Of a stretch of DNA of 64,000 bases, positions 51,174 through 63,447 are shown in pieces. The translations under genes and the position numbers were made by a program. Position 1 is the stretch's first letter; every line of letters begins with the position of its first letter. The DNA lies in the NCBI RefSeq assembly GCF_016908595.1, contig NZ_JAFBEC010000002.1, forward strand, positions 434,001-498,000, in the 5' to 3' direction. The notes beneath the pieces were generated by a model. The model made no database searches, was not told the origin of the DNA, and saw only the letters and a program-made list of their open reading frames with translations. The DNA comes from Geomicrobium sediminis (GTDB taxonomy: Bacteria; Bacillota; Bacilli; Bacillales; Marinococcaceae).

Positions 51174-52568
51174 TCATGATTCAGTGTTTTTCATTAGCGC
51201 CCACAACAAAACGTCACGAATAAGTTCTGGCATCATATATCGTTTTGATGTACTTTGCACAATCTCAGGATAAAGATTCCCAAACGTTAACATATCTGGC
51301 ACAGCAATCGTATACCATTTGTCTTCTAGAAGAGGGCTTCCGTCTTTTAAAATAGAAAGAACCTCGTATTCACCTTCCGTTGTTTCAACGACTTCAACGT
51401 TTAACCCAGCAAACACCATTATCCCAAGCTTTACCCCTCTAAATCCATAGCCTTTTAATGGTAAATGCACCATTTTACTCGTAAACGACCGTTCAATCGC
51501 TGTTTTGATGTTGCTTCCTTTCACTTCAACGATACAAGGATTGATTGGATGGGGGCAAATCCGGTGCAAATCACCTTTCGTAACAGCCCCTTCACGTAGA
51601 GACGCTAAAATGATGCCGCTGTGCATCATGGAGATCTCCGTGTTGCACCACTGCCGTAAATATTCGACTAAAAATGACGCAAACGTTGAAGGTTCTGTCC
51701 AAGAAATGTCTAGCGGGCGATCCAACACGGCAACCCCTTCACGAAACGATGCATCTGCGGACTGTTGTAAACGCTCTAACACGGCTTCCGTTGCCAACGA
51801 GCTTTCAGCAACAGCGTCAATTGATTGAAGGGTACCTTCTTTCGCAGTCACTTGCCGTTGATCAATCTGCAACGTGATTTTTCCAAGGTCAGTTCCAAGC
51901 TTCCCCGTCTGAGCGATCAAAGTACCCTCAATTTCTATTGCGGGATTTAATCGATGATGCGTGTGCGCACCGAGGATTACATCAATATCATAGTCCGCTG
52001 CAATTCGTTCATCCATGAAATATCCGAGGTGTGAAAGCAAGACGACAACATCACATTGCTGTTTTAACACTGGCAATTCTCTCTCCAACGTTACGATTGG
52101 GTCTTCAATAACCCAGCCAAGCTCTGTATAAAATGGGTAAAAGGCTGCCGTTAAGCCGAGCATGCCAATTGTTGTGCCACTTTGAAGTGTATGGATGCGA
52201 CTTGGTACACACCACGACGGTCGAACATGATTTTCATTGAACAAATTCGCAACGATCACGTCGAACTTCGCTTGATCATACAAATGATCTAAGCTGTCTT
52301 TCGAGAACGTGATACCTTCATTGTTGCCGATCGTCACATAATTAACGGGTGATGCATTGAGTAGTTCGATGTTGCCTTGTCCACTTGTCGCTTCTGTAAT
52401 GGCATGAACACGATCCGCATGATCCCCTAAGTCAAAAAACAAAACGTCTTCATTTCGATCTTCATGAAGAACTTTTTTTGTCTCGAGGTAGTGGACAATC
52501 TTCGGCCATTGTGAAAGTTGGCTATGCAAGTCATTGGTATGGTAAAAAAATACGGTCTCTTTACTCAA
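51174..52568 (-). CDS. yunD: 5'-nucleotidase-like metallophosphoesterase YunD
   Basis: A 464-residue two-domain protein. The N-terminal metallophosphatase domain has FYHTNDLHSQ, DLGDHADR, GNNEGI, LLSHLGY and GAHTHH, which together supply the dimetal ligands. The C-terminal nucleotidase domain follows from about residue 290. There is no signal peptide, unlike the usual secreted 5'-nucleotidases. Related YunD proteins are probably cytosolic nucleotide or sugar-nucleotide hydrolases. Confidence 0.93.
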   Translation of the reverse strand: MSKETVFFYHTNDLHSQLSQWPKIVHYLETKKVLHEDRNEDVLFFDLGDHADRVHAITEATSGQGNIELLNASPVNYVTIGNNEGITFSKDSLDHLYDQAKFDVIVANLFNENHVRPSWCVPSRIHTLQSGTTIGMLGLTAAFYPFYTELGWVIEDPIVTLERELPVLKQQCDVVVLLSHLGYFMDERIAADYDIDVILGAHTHHRLNPAIEIEGTLIAQTGKLGTDLGKITLQIDQRQVTAKEGTLQSIDAVAESSLATEAVLERLQQSADASFREGVAVLDRPLDISWTEPSTFASFLVEYLRQWCNTEISMMHSGIILASLREGAVTKGDLHRICPHPINPCIVEVKGSNIKTAIERSFTSKMVHLPLKGYGFRGVKLGIMVFAGLNVEVVETTEGEYEVLSILKDGSPLLEDKWYTIAVPDMLTFGNLYPEIVQSTSKRYMMPELIRDVLLWALMKNTES

Positions 52569-52572
52569 ACTC

Positions 52573-53436
52573 TCACCGCTCTTCTTCGCTGAAAAGGGAC
52601 AATTGCTTCGGTGCTAACCCTTCATACGATAAATTCGCACGCTCCATATACGTTCGTGCATTACCAGAGGCATGTCCGCCGGAGTTGTTGTTAAAAATAA
52701 CATAAATATCCTCTGATTGTGCGTGTAACTGCTCGGCGTATTCAATCCATTGATCGATTTCTTCTAGGTTGTAATCGTAAAGATAACGAACTTTTCTCCA
52801 ATTCGCTCCTGCGGTCTCCTTGCGCCAACCTGCTCGGTTACGACCGTGAAGTCGAATGAGCGTCTTTTCCTTCGTTGTCGCGATCGGTACAATTGGAATT
52901 GAGCCAACACCCGCTTGTGGCTCATCGCACACAGAGTGAATAAACTGATGTTCTGATAGAAATTGAATCGTCTTCTGTCGATAGTGTTCCTCATACCAAC
53001 TTTGATGACGAAATTCTACCGCAACAGGCAAGCCATCTAAGTACGCTCGCATCTGCCGAAGTGTTTGGACATTCTCTTTCGTACAATCAAACCAAGGCGG
53101 ATATTGGCAAAGCACCATCGCTAACTTTCCAGACTCCATGACTGGATGTAACGACTCCTTAAATGCTTGAAACATCACTGCTTCCGATTCAAAAGGAGGC
53201 TTTTCTTGTAACTGCCCCGTCATTCCAGCGTATGCTTTGACGATGAACCTGAAGTTATCAGGCGTTTCATCCATCCACTTTTGCCACGTAGAATGTGGTT
53301 GAACTGCATAATACGTACTATCAACTTCAACCGTCGGAAAAAAACTCGCATACGTAGACAGTTTATCTGTTGCTCTCGTCTGATCTGTATACAATTGGTC
53401 GTGGTCTCCCCAACCCGTTAATCCTACATAAATCAT
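52573..53436 (-). CDS. yunF: DUF72-family protein YunF
   Basis: A 287-residue TIM-barrel-like DUF72 protein. Markers are IYVGLTGWGDHDQLY, VEVDSTYYAVQPHSTWQKW, VLCQYPPWF, VEFRHQSWY and IRLHGRNRAGW, with IFNNNSGGHASGNA near the end. The family has no settled function. ATG 53436 lies 3 bp into the longest frame after GCGGTGAT; the upstream GTG overlaps that site. It precedes yunD by 4 bp, so the two are coupled. Confidence 0.9.
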   Translation of the reverse strand: MIYVGLTGWGDHDQLYTDQTRATDKLSTYASFFPTVEVDSTYYAVQPHSTWQKWMDETPDNFRFIVKAYAGMTGQLQEKPPFESEAVMFQAFKESLHPVMESGKLAMVLCQYPPWFDCTKENVQTLRQMRAYLDGLPVAVEFRHQSWYEEHYRQKTIQFLSEHQFIHSVCDEPQAGVGSIPIVPIATTKEKTLIRLHGRNRAGWRKETAGANWRKVRYLYDYNLEEIDQWIEYAEQLHAQSEDIYVIFNNNSGGHASGNARTYMERANLSYEGLAPKQLSLFSEEER

Positions 53437-53491
53437 CTCAATCACCGCTCGCTCTCTATTGTTCTAGTTTATCATGAGAGCGTTGTGCATT

Positions 53492-54778
53492 TCATTCAAT
53501 TACGATGTAATTGTGCAATTCTTCTTCAGTGATCGCAAAGTACTCACATAAAAATTCCGCCACGTCCTCTGTAGAAATTTGCTTACCCATAAACTCGTTG
53601 CTGAATTCCGATAAAAATTGTTTGGGAGCATCCTGCACGTTCTCATCTTGCCAATTCTCTTCGATTAATTCCCAAAGGGCTGCTCTCGGTAGAACTTGAG
53701 TAAAGAGATGAAATTCATCGTTGTTATAATCTTCACGATGAAGATTTACGGGTAGGACGTACTCCACCTCTTCGTCCATTTGCGATTGAAGAGCTTCAGC
53801 ATCGACACCGCCATTAAACGTTTCCAAAGTCATCATAACTAGTACATTCTTTATCCAAAAATCGGTTTGTAGTTCTTCTAAATGAATAGAATCATACCAA
53901 AGTTGAATAAGTTCATATATCAACCACCCGCTTTCACTGCCTCCTTGCATGGTTGTTCGATGAACAAAAGTTCCCGGTAATTGAAACATAGTCTGGTGCT
54001 CATCTTCGACAAAAATCAGTTGATCGCCTGGATAAGGACCGATGATGTCTTCTAACTGTTTTATTTTATCTAAAGCAATTTCAACGTCCGGTGGCTGAAC
54101 GTTAACTGACAAAACATTCGTATCACCGACTGTTGTTTCGATTTCATTAATCTCTTCAGGCATTACTATGGTCGAAAAAACATCTGTATCTTCAATCTCA
54201 ATCGTTGATTCGTCTACTTTTTCACCTGTAGATGTTATCACTTGTTTCCCTTGTAAATCATACGTCAGCATGTAATGATTCTTCGCTAACCGAGCCATAC
54301 GATTATAGGTGTTGTTCGATTCAAACACTTGCCATTCCCCTTGAACATAATCTCCAAGCAAAGGATACCAAGGTCGGATCGCTTGAACGCTCCCCGCTTC
54401 CCCCGGATAAAATTGATACGATAACTCCACAACCGCTCGGTCATTCGGACGAATAAACTCATTTAAGTCAATTGCAAAGCGCGATTGGACTTGTCTCGTC
54501 TCTGCTTCATCCCCATTAACCGTTACTTCAATGTCAAAAGGCTGTAAAAAATGTTCAAAATAAAACAATAATTTGTTCCATGAATCATTCGAATGATTGC
54601 GAACATCTATTGAAACCGTTGCACGATAGTAATCGTCTTCTTGTTCTAACTTCATTTCATATGTACTGTTTACCCCTTGATTGCCTGTACTAGTACCACC
54701 ACCAGGCAGAAAACTCATTTGGTCTTCACAAGAAGGAATGAGCATAAAACTCATTATCAACAAAAACCACCTTTTCAT
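53492..54778 (-). CDS. Lipoprotein resembling an M1 peptidase without zinc ligands
   Basis: A 428-residue protein with a lipoprotein signal (MKRWFLLIMSFMLIPSC, Cys17 as lipidation site) and a glycine/serine-rich linker. The beta-rich N-terminal domain (about residues 40-150, with LLFYFEHFLQP and IRPWYPLLG) resembles the opening domain of M1 aminopeptidases. Where these have HExxHxW, the sequence is Tyr288-Glu289-Leu-Ile-Gln292-Leu-Trp294, so both zinc-binding His are lost. It is likely a non-catalytic binding protein on the cell surface. GPYPGDQLIFVED precedes the motif as in the family. The assignment is an inference from pattern. Confidence 0.6.
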   Translation of the reverse strand: MKRWFLLIMSFMLIPSCEDQMSFLPGGGTSTGNQGVNSTYEMKLEQEDDYYRATVSIDVRNHSNDSWNKLLFYFEHFLQPFDIEVTVNGDEAETRQVQSRFAIDLNEFIRPNDRAVVELSYQFYPGEAGSVQAIRPWYPLLGDYVQGEWQVFESNNTYNRMARLAKNHYMLTYDLQGKQVITSTGEKVDESTIEIEDTDVFSTIVMPEEINEIETTVGDTNVLSVNVQPPDVEIALDKIKQLEDIIGPYPGDQLIFVEDEHQTMFQLPGTFVHRTTMQGGSESGWLIYELIQLWYDSIHLEELQTDFWIKNVLVMMTLETFNGGVDAEALQSQMDEEVEYVLPVNLHREDYNNDEFHLFTQVLPRAALWELIEENWQDENVQDAPKQFLSEFSNEFMGKQISTEDVAEFLCEYFAITEEELHNYIVIE

Positions 54779-54804
54779 ACGTTTCCCCCTACTACATACC
54801 GATG

Positions 54805-54847
54805 TGAAAAAAAGAGTTTACATAGGCACATGCCTACATAAACTCTC
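54805..54847 (-). terminator. suf operon terminator
   Basis: Minus-strand AGAGTTTATGTAGGCA / TGCCTATGTAAACTCT stem with a 2-nt loop, then TTTTTTT, about 40 bp after sufB. Confidence 0.9.
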
Positions 54848-54887
54848 TCTTAATGTTTAACCTCTATGAAATCTAGAGAGAAATGAA

Positions 54888-56285
54888 TTAACCAATCGAA
54901 CCTTCCATTTCAAATCTGATTAGACGGTTCATTTCAACCGCATACTCCATTGGAAGTTCCTTCGTAAATGGCTCGATAAAGCCCATTACGATCATTTCTG
55001 TTGCTTCTTCTTCGTTCAGACCACGGCTCATCAAGTAGAAGAGTTGCTCCTCAGATACTTTTGATACCGTTGCTTCATGCTCAAGCATGATGTCATCGTT
55101 GAAGATCTCGTTGTATGGAATTGTGTCAGAAGTTGACTCGTTATCCATGATCAACGTATCACACTCAATCTTCGACTTCGATCCTTGAGACTTACGTCCG
55201 AAGTGAGAGATTCCGCGGTAAGATACTTTACCACCTTGCTTCGAAATTGATTTCGAAACAATCGTTGAAGAACAGTTTGGTGCTAAGTGGTATGCTTTTG
55301 CACCTGCGTCTTGGTGTTGGCCCTTTCCTGCAATTGCAATTGAAAGAACGTTACCACGAGCGCCTTCGCCTGTCATGATGATTGATGGGTATTTCATCGT
55401 AAGTTTTGAACCGATGTTTCCGTCAACCCATTCCATCGTAGCGCCAGCACCAGCTGTCGCACGCTTCGTTACGAGGTTGTAAATGTTTGGAGCCCAGTTT
55501 TGAATCGTCGTGTAACGGCAGTATGCGTCCTTTTTAACGATGATCTCAACAACTGCACTGTGAAGTGAGTTTGTTGAATAAACTGGTGCTGTACACCCTT
55601 CAACGTAGTGTACGGAGCTTCCTTCGTCCGCAATGATGAGTGTACGCTCAAATTGTCCCATGTTCTCAGAGTTAATTCTGAAATACGCTTGAAGTGGAGA
55701 ATCAGCTTTCACGCCTTTAGGCATGTAGATGAATGAACCACCTGACCATACTGCAGAGTTCAATGCTGAGAACTTGTTGTCACTTGGAGGAATAACCGTC
55801 GCAAAGTGCTCACGGAAAATGTCTTCATTTTCTTTAAGGGCAGTATCAGTATCCTTAAAGATAATGCCTTGTTCTTCCAAGTCTTCTTGCATGTTGTGAT
55901 AAACAACTTCTGATTCGTATTGTGCAGAAACACCTGCAAGGTATTTTTGCTCAGCTTCAGGAATTCCAAGCTTATCAAACGTATTCTTAATCTCTTCAGG
56001 AACTTCATCCCAAGATTTCTCAGAACGCTCTGAAGGCTTTACGTAATACGTGATATCATCAAAATCAAGCTCTGTTAAGTCGCCGCCCCATTGTGGCATT
56101 GGCATTTTGTAAAACTGCTCCAATGATTTCAGACGGAACTCAAGCATCCACTCAGGCTCTTCTTTAATCTTGGAAATTTCTCTAACGACGTTTTCTGTTA
56201 GTCCACGTTCTGAACGATAAATGGAAACGTCTTTATCATGAAACCCATATTGGTATTCGCCAATCTCAGGCATTTTCTTAGCCAT
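54888..56285 (-). CDS. sufB: Fe-S cluster assembly protein SufB
   Basis: A 465-residue beta-helix protein, the scaffold part of SufBCD. Landmarks: [49 protein letters not shown] and the C-terminal [23 protein letters not shown] 56285 follows AAGGAGGT by 7 bp; the longer frame is rejected. Last gene of the sufCDSUB order, as in B. subtilis. Confidence 0.97.
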   Translation of the reverse strand: MAKKMPEIGEYQYGFHDKDVSIYRSERGLTENVVREISKIKEEPEWMLEFRLKSLEQFYKMPMPQWGGDLTELDFDDITYYVKPSERSEKSWDEVPEEIKNTFDKLGIPEAEQKYLAGVSAQYESEVVYHNMQEDLEEQGIIFKDTDTALKENEDIFREHFATVIPPSDNKFSALNSAVWSGGSFIYMPKGVKADSPLQAYFRINSENMGQFERTLIIADEGSSVHYVEGCTAPVYSTNSLHSAVVEIIVKKDAYCRYTTIQNWAPNIYNLVTKRATAGAGATMEWVDGNIGSKLTMKYPSIIMTGEGARGNVLSIAIAGKGQHQDAGAKAYHLAPNCSSTIVSKSISKQGGKVSYRGISHFGRKSQGSKSKIECDTLIMDNESTSDTIPYNEIFNDDIMLEHEATVSKVSEEQLFYLMSRGLNEEEATEMIVMGFIEPFTKELPMEYAVEMNRLIRFEMEGSIG

Positions 56286-56331
56286 GTGAAAGACCTCCTT
56301 CAAATATCACCACCGCTTGGTGATGGTCTTA

Positions 56332-59295
<2,964 letters not shown>

Positions 59296-59313
59296 ATTCT
59301 GCACCTCCGTCTC

Positions 59314-60099
59314 TTATGCTTCTTGTCCTACACGCTCATCTTCGATTCCGAGCTCTTCTTTAATCCAGTCATAACCTTCTGCTTCAAGACGTTGAGCAAG
59401 GCTAGCGTCGCCAGACTTCACAATACGTCCTTGCATCATCACGTGAACGTGATCTGGTGTGATGTAGTTGAGTAGACGTTGGTAGTGAGTGATGATGAGG
59501 CAACCAAAGCTTTCTCCGCGCATGTTGTTAATTCCGTTTGATACGACTTTAAGTGCGTCAATATCAAGACCAGAGTCAATCTCATCTAGGATCGCAATTT
59601 TTGGTTCAAGCATAAGAAGTTGAAGAATTTCGTTACGCTTCTTCTCTCCACCAGAGAAACCTTCGTTCAAATAACGAGTTGAGAACTGTTCGTTCATATC
59701 AAGTGTTTCCATGTTTTTGTCCATCTTCTTGATGAACTTCATTAATGGAATCTCGTCGCCTTCTTCGCGGTGTGCGTTAATAGCAGTACGAAGGAAGTCA
59801 GAAGTTGTAACGCCTGTTACTTCACTTGGATATTGCATAGCAAGAAACATTCCTGCACGTGCGCGCTCGTCAACTTCCATTTCAAGAACGTCTTCACCAT
59901 CAAGGCTTACACTGCCTTTTGTGATTTCGTAACTTGGGTGTCCCATAATTGCAGAAGCAAGTGTTGATTTACCTGTTCCGTTTGGTCCCATAATGGCATG
60001 GATTTCGCCGCCAGAAATTTCTAAGTTAAAGCCCTTTACGATCTCTTTACCTTCGATCTCGACGTGTAAGTCTTTGATCGTCAATGTTGATGCAGTCAT
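59314..60099 (-). CDS. sufC: SUF system ATPase SufC
   Basis: A 261-residue ABC ATPase. Walker A GPNGTGKST (about 38-46), Q-loop MQYPSEVTGV, signature FSGGEKKR and Walker B AILDEIDSGLD are all present. It powers conformational change of SufBD. First gene of the operon. GGAGG lies before the ATG. SufD follows after 18 bp. Confidence 0.98.
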   Translation of the reverse strand: MTASTLTIKDLHVEIEGKEIVKGFNLEISGGEIHAIMGPNGTGKSTLASAIMGHPSYEITKGSVSLDGEDVLEMEVDERARAGMFLAMQYPSEVTGVTTSDFLRTAINAHREEGDEIPLMKFIKKMDKNMETLDMNEQFSTRYLNEGFSGGEKKRNEILQLLMLEPKIAILDEIDSGLDIDALKVVSNGINNMRGESFGCLIITHYQRLLNYITPDHVHVMMQGRIVKSGDASLAQRLEAEGYDWIKEELGIEDERVGQEA

Positions 60100-60165
60100 A
60101 ATCTACCTCCATTTATTTAAGCTACAACGAATAGGTAGCATATTCTCAATCTATTCTCATTCTTA

Positions 60166-60193
60166 TTTTATAACAAATTCAATCTCCCATCAA
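60166..60193 (-). promoter_or_regulatory. Probable suf operon promoter
   Basis: Minus-strand TTGATG, 16 bp, ATAAAA (or TATAAA after 15 bp). Just downstream come two direct copies of TGAGAATA-like sequence (about 60136-60160), a possible regulator site not matched to any known box. Confidence 0.4.
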
Positions 60194-60211
60194 GAGCATG
60201 GGCGTATTCGT

Positions 60212-60241
60212 AAAAAAGAGAACCGCTCTGGATTCTCTTTT
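60212..60241 (-). terminator. yurZ terminator
   Basis: Minus-strand AAAAGAGAA, 10-nt loop, TTCTCTTTT with a further T-run. Confidence 0.7.
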
Positions 60242-60299
60242 CCCATTATGCAGGTTTATTCTAAAGGTTTCAATGGATTAAACCTGTTAAGACAAATGC

Positions 60300-60680
60300 T
60301 TAATTATCACTACTTGAGGAATCTTGCTCTTTCTCGAATGCTTCGATTGCATCTCGAATTAATGTTGCGGCTTGACTGAGCGAAGGACCTGCCCGAAAAG
60401 CTGCTGCTACACCTACTGCTTCGAGGATCTCAGCTTCTGTCGCCCCTTCATCTACACACATCTTCGTATGATAGACCATGCAATAATCATCATTCATCAC
60501 CACACTAATCGCCAGTGCCATCAGCTGTTTATCTTTCGTTTGCAATTTTCCTTTTGCAAAACAAACTTCTGTAAACGCATGGTACTTCCGAGTTAACCGA
60601 GGCAATTGTTCTGAAACATAATCCATGCCTTCTTTATAATCTAGCAATACTTCTTCAATGAAATTCTGATCTTTTGGCAT
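60300..60680 (-). CDS. yurZ: Carboxymuconolactone decarboxylase/AhpD-like protein YurZ
   Basis: A 126-residue helical AhpD-fold protein. The segment DDYCMVYHTKMCVDEGATEAEILEA in two parts (about residues 64-88) is the family core, with CxxxH (Cys67, His71) in place of the full CxxC of active AhpD. It may be a peroxidase-related redox protein; no reaction is proven. GAGGGGGAT lies 4-5 bp before ATG 60680. Placed upstream of the suf operon, as in B. subtilis. Confidence 0.88.
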   Translation of the reverse strand: MPKDQNFIEEVLLDYKEGMDYVSEQLPRLTRKYHAFTEVCFAKGKLQTKDKQLMALAISVVMNDDYCMVYHTKMCVDEGATEAEILEAVGVAAAFRAGPSLSQAATLIRDAIEAFEKEQDSSSSDN

Positions 60681-60739
60681 AACAATCCCCCTCATCCTTA
60701 GTATGGAAAAGGGGGATTCAATTCATGCATATTTTTCCA

Positions 60740-62248
60740 TTATTTATTTTGCTCGCGCCAAAGTTCTTTCGCAATCTTTGGTGCGTGCCAGATTGACGGT
60801 GTGATTAAAAGCGCAACCGGCACTGCTGTTACGACGATAAACGATTGCAATGCATCGATACTACCTTCACCAATAAAGATTAGAATCGCCGCTACAACCG
60901 CCATAATGCTCGCCCAGAAGACACGCATAAATTTCGGAGGATTTCCTTCCCCTGTCATACTCATTGAAATCGAATACGTCATGCTATCTGCTGTTGTAAT
61001 TACAAAGAGGATCGCAAGAATTAAGAAGAGAAATGGCATAATGACCGAAAATGGCATTTGCTCTGCAATTGCTATAATTGCTGCTGGCAATCCGCCTTCA
61101 TCAAGGGGACCAGAGACGCTTCCCGGATTCTCCATCTCATAAAAGATCCCTGATCCACCAACAACACTAAACCAGAAGTTCGTAATTAGTGGCGAAATCA
61201 CAGCAACAGCCATAATAATCTCTCTAATTGTACGTCCTCTTGAGATTCTCGCAATGAGCATCGTCATCATCGGTGCAAATCCAATGAACCATGCAAAGAA
61301 GAACAACATCCAAAAACCTAACCAGTCATTGTCACCCCGGTACGTGTGAAGCGTTACAAAATTATTGATGTAAAACCCAAATGAAGAGATGAACGTATCA
61401 ATGATAAATGCTCCAGCACCGAATAACATAATAATAGTCGCTAAGATGAACACAATAATAATATTGATTTTACTTAACCATTGAATTCCTTTGTGAATTC
61501 CTGTAACCGCTGAAATTGTAACAATAGAAAGTAGAAAGGCAATAACAGATATTTGCACTAAAAAGTTATCAGGAATCGCAAATAATGAATCCATTCCATA
61601 GCTCACTTGTAGAGCTAAAATACCAATTGGACCGATTGTACCCGCTGCAACTGCAATAACACAAAATGCATCAATAACCGCCCCAAGCTTATGGTTCGCA
61701 ATTCGCTTACCAAAAAACGGATACAACAGGGAACGTGGTTTCATTGGCATCCCTTTATGATAGACCGCATACATGAGTACAATTGCACCGGTCGTACCGA
61801 GTACAGCCCATGCCCCCATTCCCCAACTAACAAATGCTTGTGCCATTGCAGGAGCAATTGCCGCCTGTGTTGCAGCTTCAATGTCGTTGTGTACCGGTGG
61901 GACGTCCATAAAATAATACATCGGCTCAGATGCTGCCCAGAAGACCCCACCTGCACCTAGCAGAGAAATTGTAATCACCGAAATCCATCGAAACGTGCTC
62001 ATTTCAACTTGATCTCTATTTCCAATCCGTACTTTGCCGTACTTTGAAAATGCAATAATTAGTGCTGCACCTAACATGACGAGAAGGAGCAACTGCCAAA
62101 AGCCACCAAAGTAGTATACAGATGCTTCGAAAGTTACATTCACAAATTGACTAACTGCTTGTACGTCGATGATTGACGCAATAACGAACAATAAGAGAAT
62201 CCCTCCACTTATTGCAAAGACAGGCCAGTCAACCTTTTTAAAATTCAT
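60740..62248 (-). CDS. BCCT-family transporter (betaine/choline/carnitine type)
   Basis: A 502-residue carrier with 12 helices. The family region in the eighth helix reads DWLGFWMLFFFAWFIGFAPMMTMLIARISRGRTIRE in two parts; where betaine carriers have WAWW, this has FAWF. TM4 has GMGAWAVLGTTGAIVLM. It takes up a quaternary ammonium or related solute with Na+ or H+, likely for osmotic balance. ATG 62248 matches the family start, but its ribosome site (AAGGAAGGG) is about 15 bp away; the longer frame overlaps the leader hairpin. The start is therefore slightly uncertain. Confidence 0.9.
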   Translation of the reverse strand: MNFKKVDWPVFAISGGILLLFVIASIIDVQAVSQFVNVTFEASVYYFGGFWQLLLLVMLGAALIIAFSKYGKVRIGNRDQVEMSTFRWISVITISLLGAGGVFWAASEPMYYFMDVPPVHNDIEAATQAAIAPAMAQAFVSWGMGAWAVLGTTGAIVLMYAVYHKGMPMKPRSLLYPFFGKRIANHKLGAVIDAFCVIAVAAGTIGPIGILALQVSYGMDSLFAIPDNFLVQISVIAFLLSIVTISAVTGIHKGIQWLSKINIIIVFILATIIMLFGAGAFIIDTFISSFGFYINNFVTLHTYRGDNDWLGFWMLFFFAWFIGFAPMMTMLIARISRGRTIREIIMAVAVISPLITNFWFSVVGGSGIFYEMENPGSVSGPLDEGGLPAAIIAIAEQMPFSVIMPFLFLILAILFVITTADSMTYSISMSMTGEGNPPKFMRVFWASIMAVVAAILIFIGEGSIDALQSFIVVTAVPVALLITPSIWHAPKIAKELWREQNK

Positions 62249-62275
62249 TATCCCGAAAAAACCCTTCCTTAAAAC

Positions 62276-62323
62276 AAAAAAAACATCCCCGACGTCTTCT
62301 TTTAGAACACATCGAAAATGTTT
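62276..62323 (-). terminator. Terminator-like hairpin in the BCCT leader
   Basis: Minus-strand AAACATTTTCGA, 19-nt loop, TCGGGGATGTTT (12 bp, three G-U pairs), then TTTTTG. It lies between the promoter at 62357-62365 and the start codon, the layout of an attenuator. Confidence 0.55.
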
Positions 62324-62356
62324 GTTCGTTTTTTTTATTGGTGTCACAAGTTACAA

Positions 62357-62365
62357 AGTATAGCA
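62357..62365 (-). promoter_or_regulatory. Extended -10 promoter of the BCCT gene
   Basis: Minus-strand TGCTATACT, about 110 bp before the start codon, with no strong -35. Confidence 0.45.
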
Positions 62366-62487
62366 TAAAATCTTTTCGATGCACATGTAATATTTACCCT
62401 AGATTTAGGTAGCATTTTATTATGCCACTTTCTTCATATTTAAAGTGCATTTTTTATTTGGATATATGATGCTTGATCTCGACAAAT

Positions 62488-62527
62488 AAAAAGAGCAGGC
62501 CGTTTTCAGAAACGGACTGCTCTTTTT
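62488..62527 (-). terminator. metQ terminator
   Basis: AAAAAGAGCAG-CCGTTT / AAACGG-CTGCTCTTTTT stem, 4-nt loop, directly before the metQ stop as read downstream. Confidence 0.9.
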
Positions 62528-62529
62528 AT

Positions 62530-63429
62530 TTATTCTGCTGGAAGTACTGCACCTTCGTATTGTTCTTCAATAAACGATACGACTTCATCGGAATGAAGGA
62601 CATCTAGTAATGTCTGGATGCGTGGGTCGTCCTCATCACCTGAATTTACTGCAATCACGTTAACGTATGGGTTATCATCGCCACTTTCAACAGCGATCGA
62701 ATCATCAACCGGGCTTAAATCGTTGTCAATTGCATAGTTCGAGTTAATGAAGACAACATCTCCTTCACCAGTATCAAACGCTTGTGGTAAAATCGCTGCT
62801 TCATAGGATGGGTCAAAGTTGAAATCGTTCGGGTTATCTTCGATGTCATCAATCGTTGCATAAATTGGATCAACGCCATCAGCAACTGTAATTAAACCTT
62901 CTTCTTCAAATAAGCTAATCACACGACCATGGTCAGCGACAGAATCACTCATAATAACGTGTGCGCCTTCAGGAAGTTCTGATAAAGAACTATACTCTTG
63001 ACTGTAACCACCCATCGGCTCAATGTGTACGCCGCCTGCGTTAGCAAAATCATAACCATGCTCTTCGATTTGGCTTTCAAGGTAAGGGATGTGCTGGAAA
63101 TAGTTCGCATCTAAATCACCGAAATCAAGTGCTTGGTTCGGGATAATGTAATCATTGAACGTTTCAATTTGCAGATCAACACCTTCTTCTTCAAGAAGAT
63201 CTTGTGCAAATTCAAGAATCTCAGCATGTGGAATGTTAGAAGCACCTACGACGAGTGGTTCATTCTCACCATCGTTTGTCGCTTCTTCATCCGTATCTTC
63301 ATCTGGTGTCTCAACGTCAGAATCCGCGTCTCCTTCAGCGCCTGAACCATTTTCCTCATCAGACGTTCCACAAGCGCTTAATGCGAGTACAAGTGAACCT
63401 GCTGCAATTGCCGTATAAAACTTTTTCAT
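62530..63429 (-). CDS. metQ: Methionine ABC transporter substrate-binding lipoprotein (MetQ/NlpA)
   Basis: A 299-residue lipoprotein. Lipobox LSAC with Cys20, then a long acidic linker of about 35 residues (23-57, nearly all Asp, Glu, Gly, Ser, Thr), then the NlpA domain: VGASNIPHAEILEF, NDYIIPNQALDFGDLDANYFQH and INSNYAID. It binds D- or L-methionine outside the membrane. The linker is unusually acidic, as in surface proteins of alkaliphiles. It follows metI by 18 bp. Confidence 0.95.
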   Translation of the reverse strand: MKKFYTAIAAGSLVLALSACGTSDEENGSGAEGDADSDVETPDEDTDEEATNDGENEPLVVGASNIPHAEILEFAQDLLEEEGVDLQIETFNDYIIPNQALDFGDLDANYFQHIPYLESQIEEHGYDFANAGGVHIEPMGGYSQEYSSLSELPEGAHVIMSDSVADHGRVISLFEEEGLITVADGVDPIYATIDDIEDNPNDFNFDPSYEAAILPQAFDTGEGDVVFINSNYAIDNDLSPVDDSIAVESGDDNPYVNVIAVNSGDEDDPRIQTLLDVLHSDEVVSFIEEQYEGAVLPAE

Positions 63430-63447
63430 TCTACTTCTCTTCCCTTC

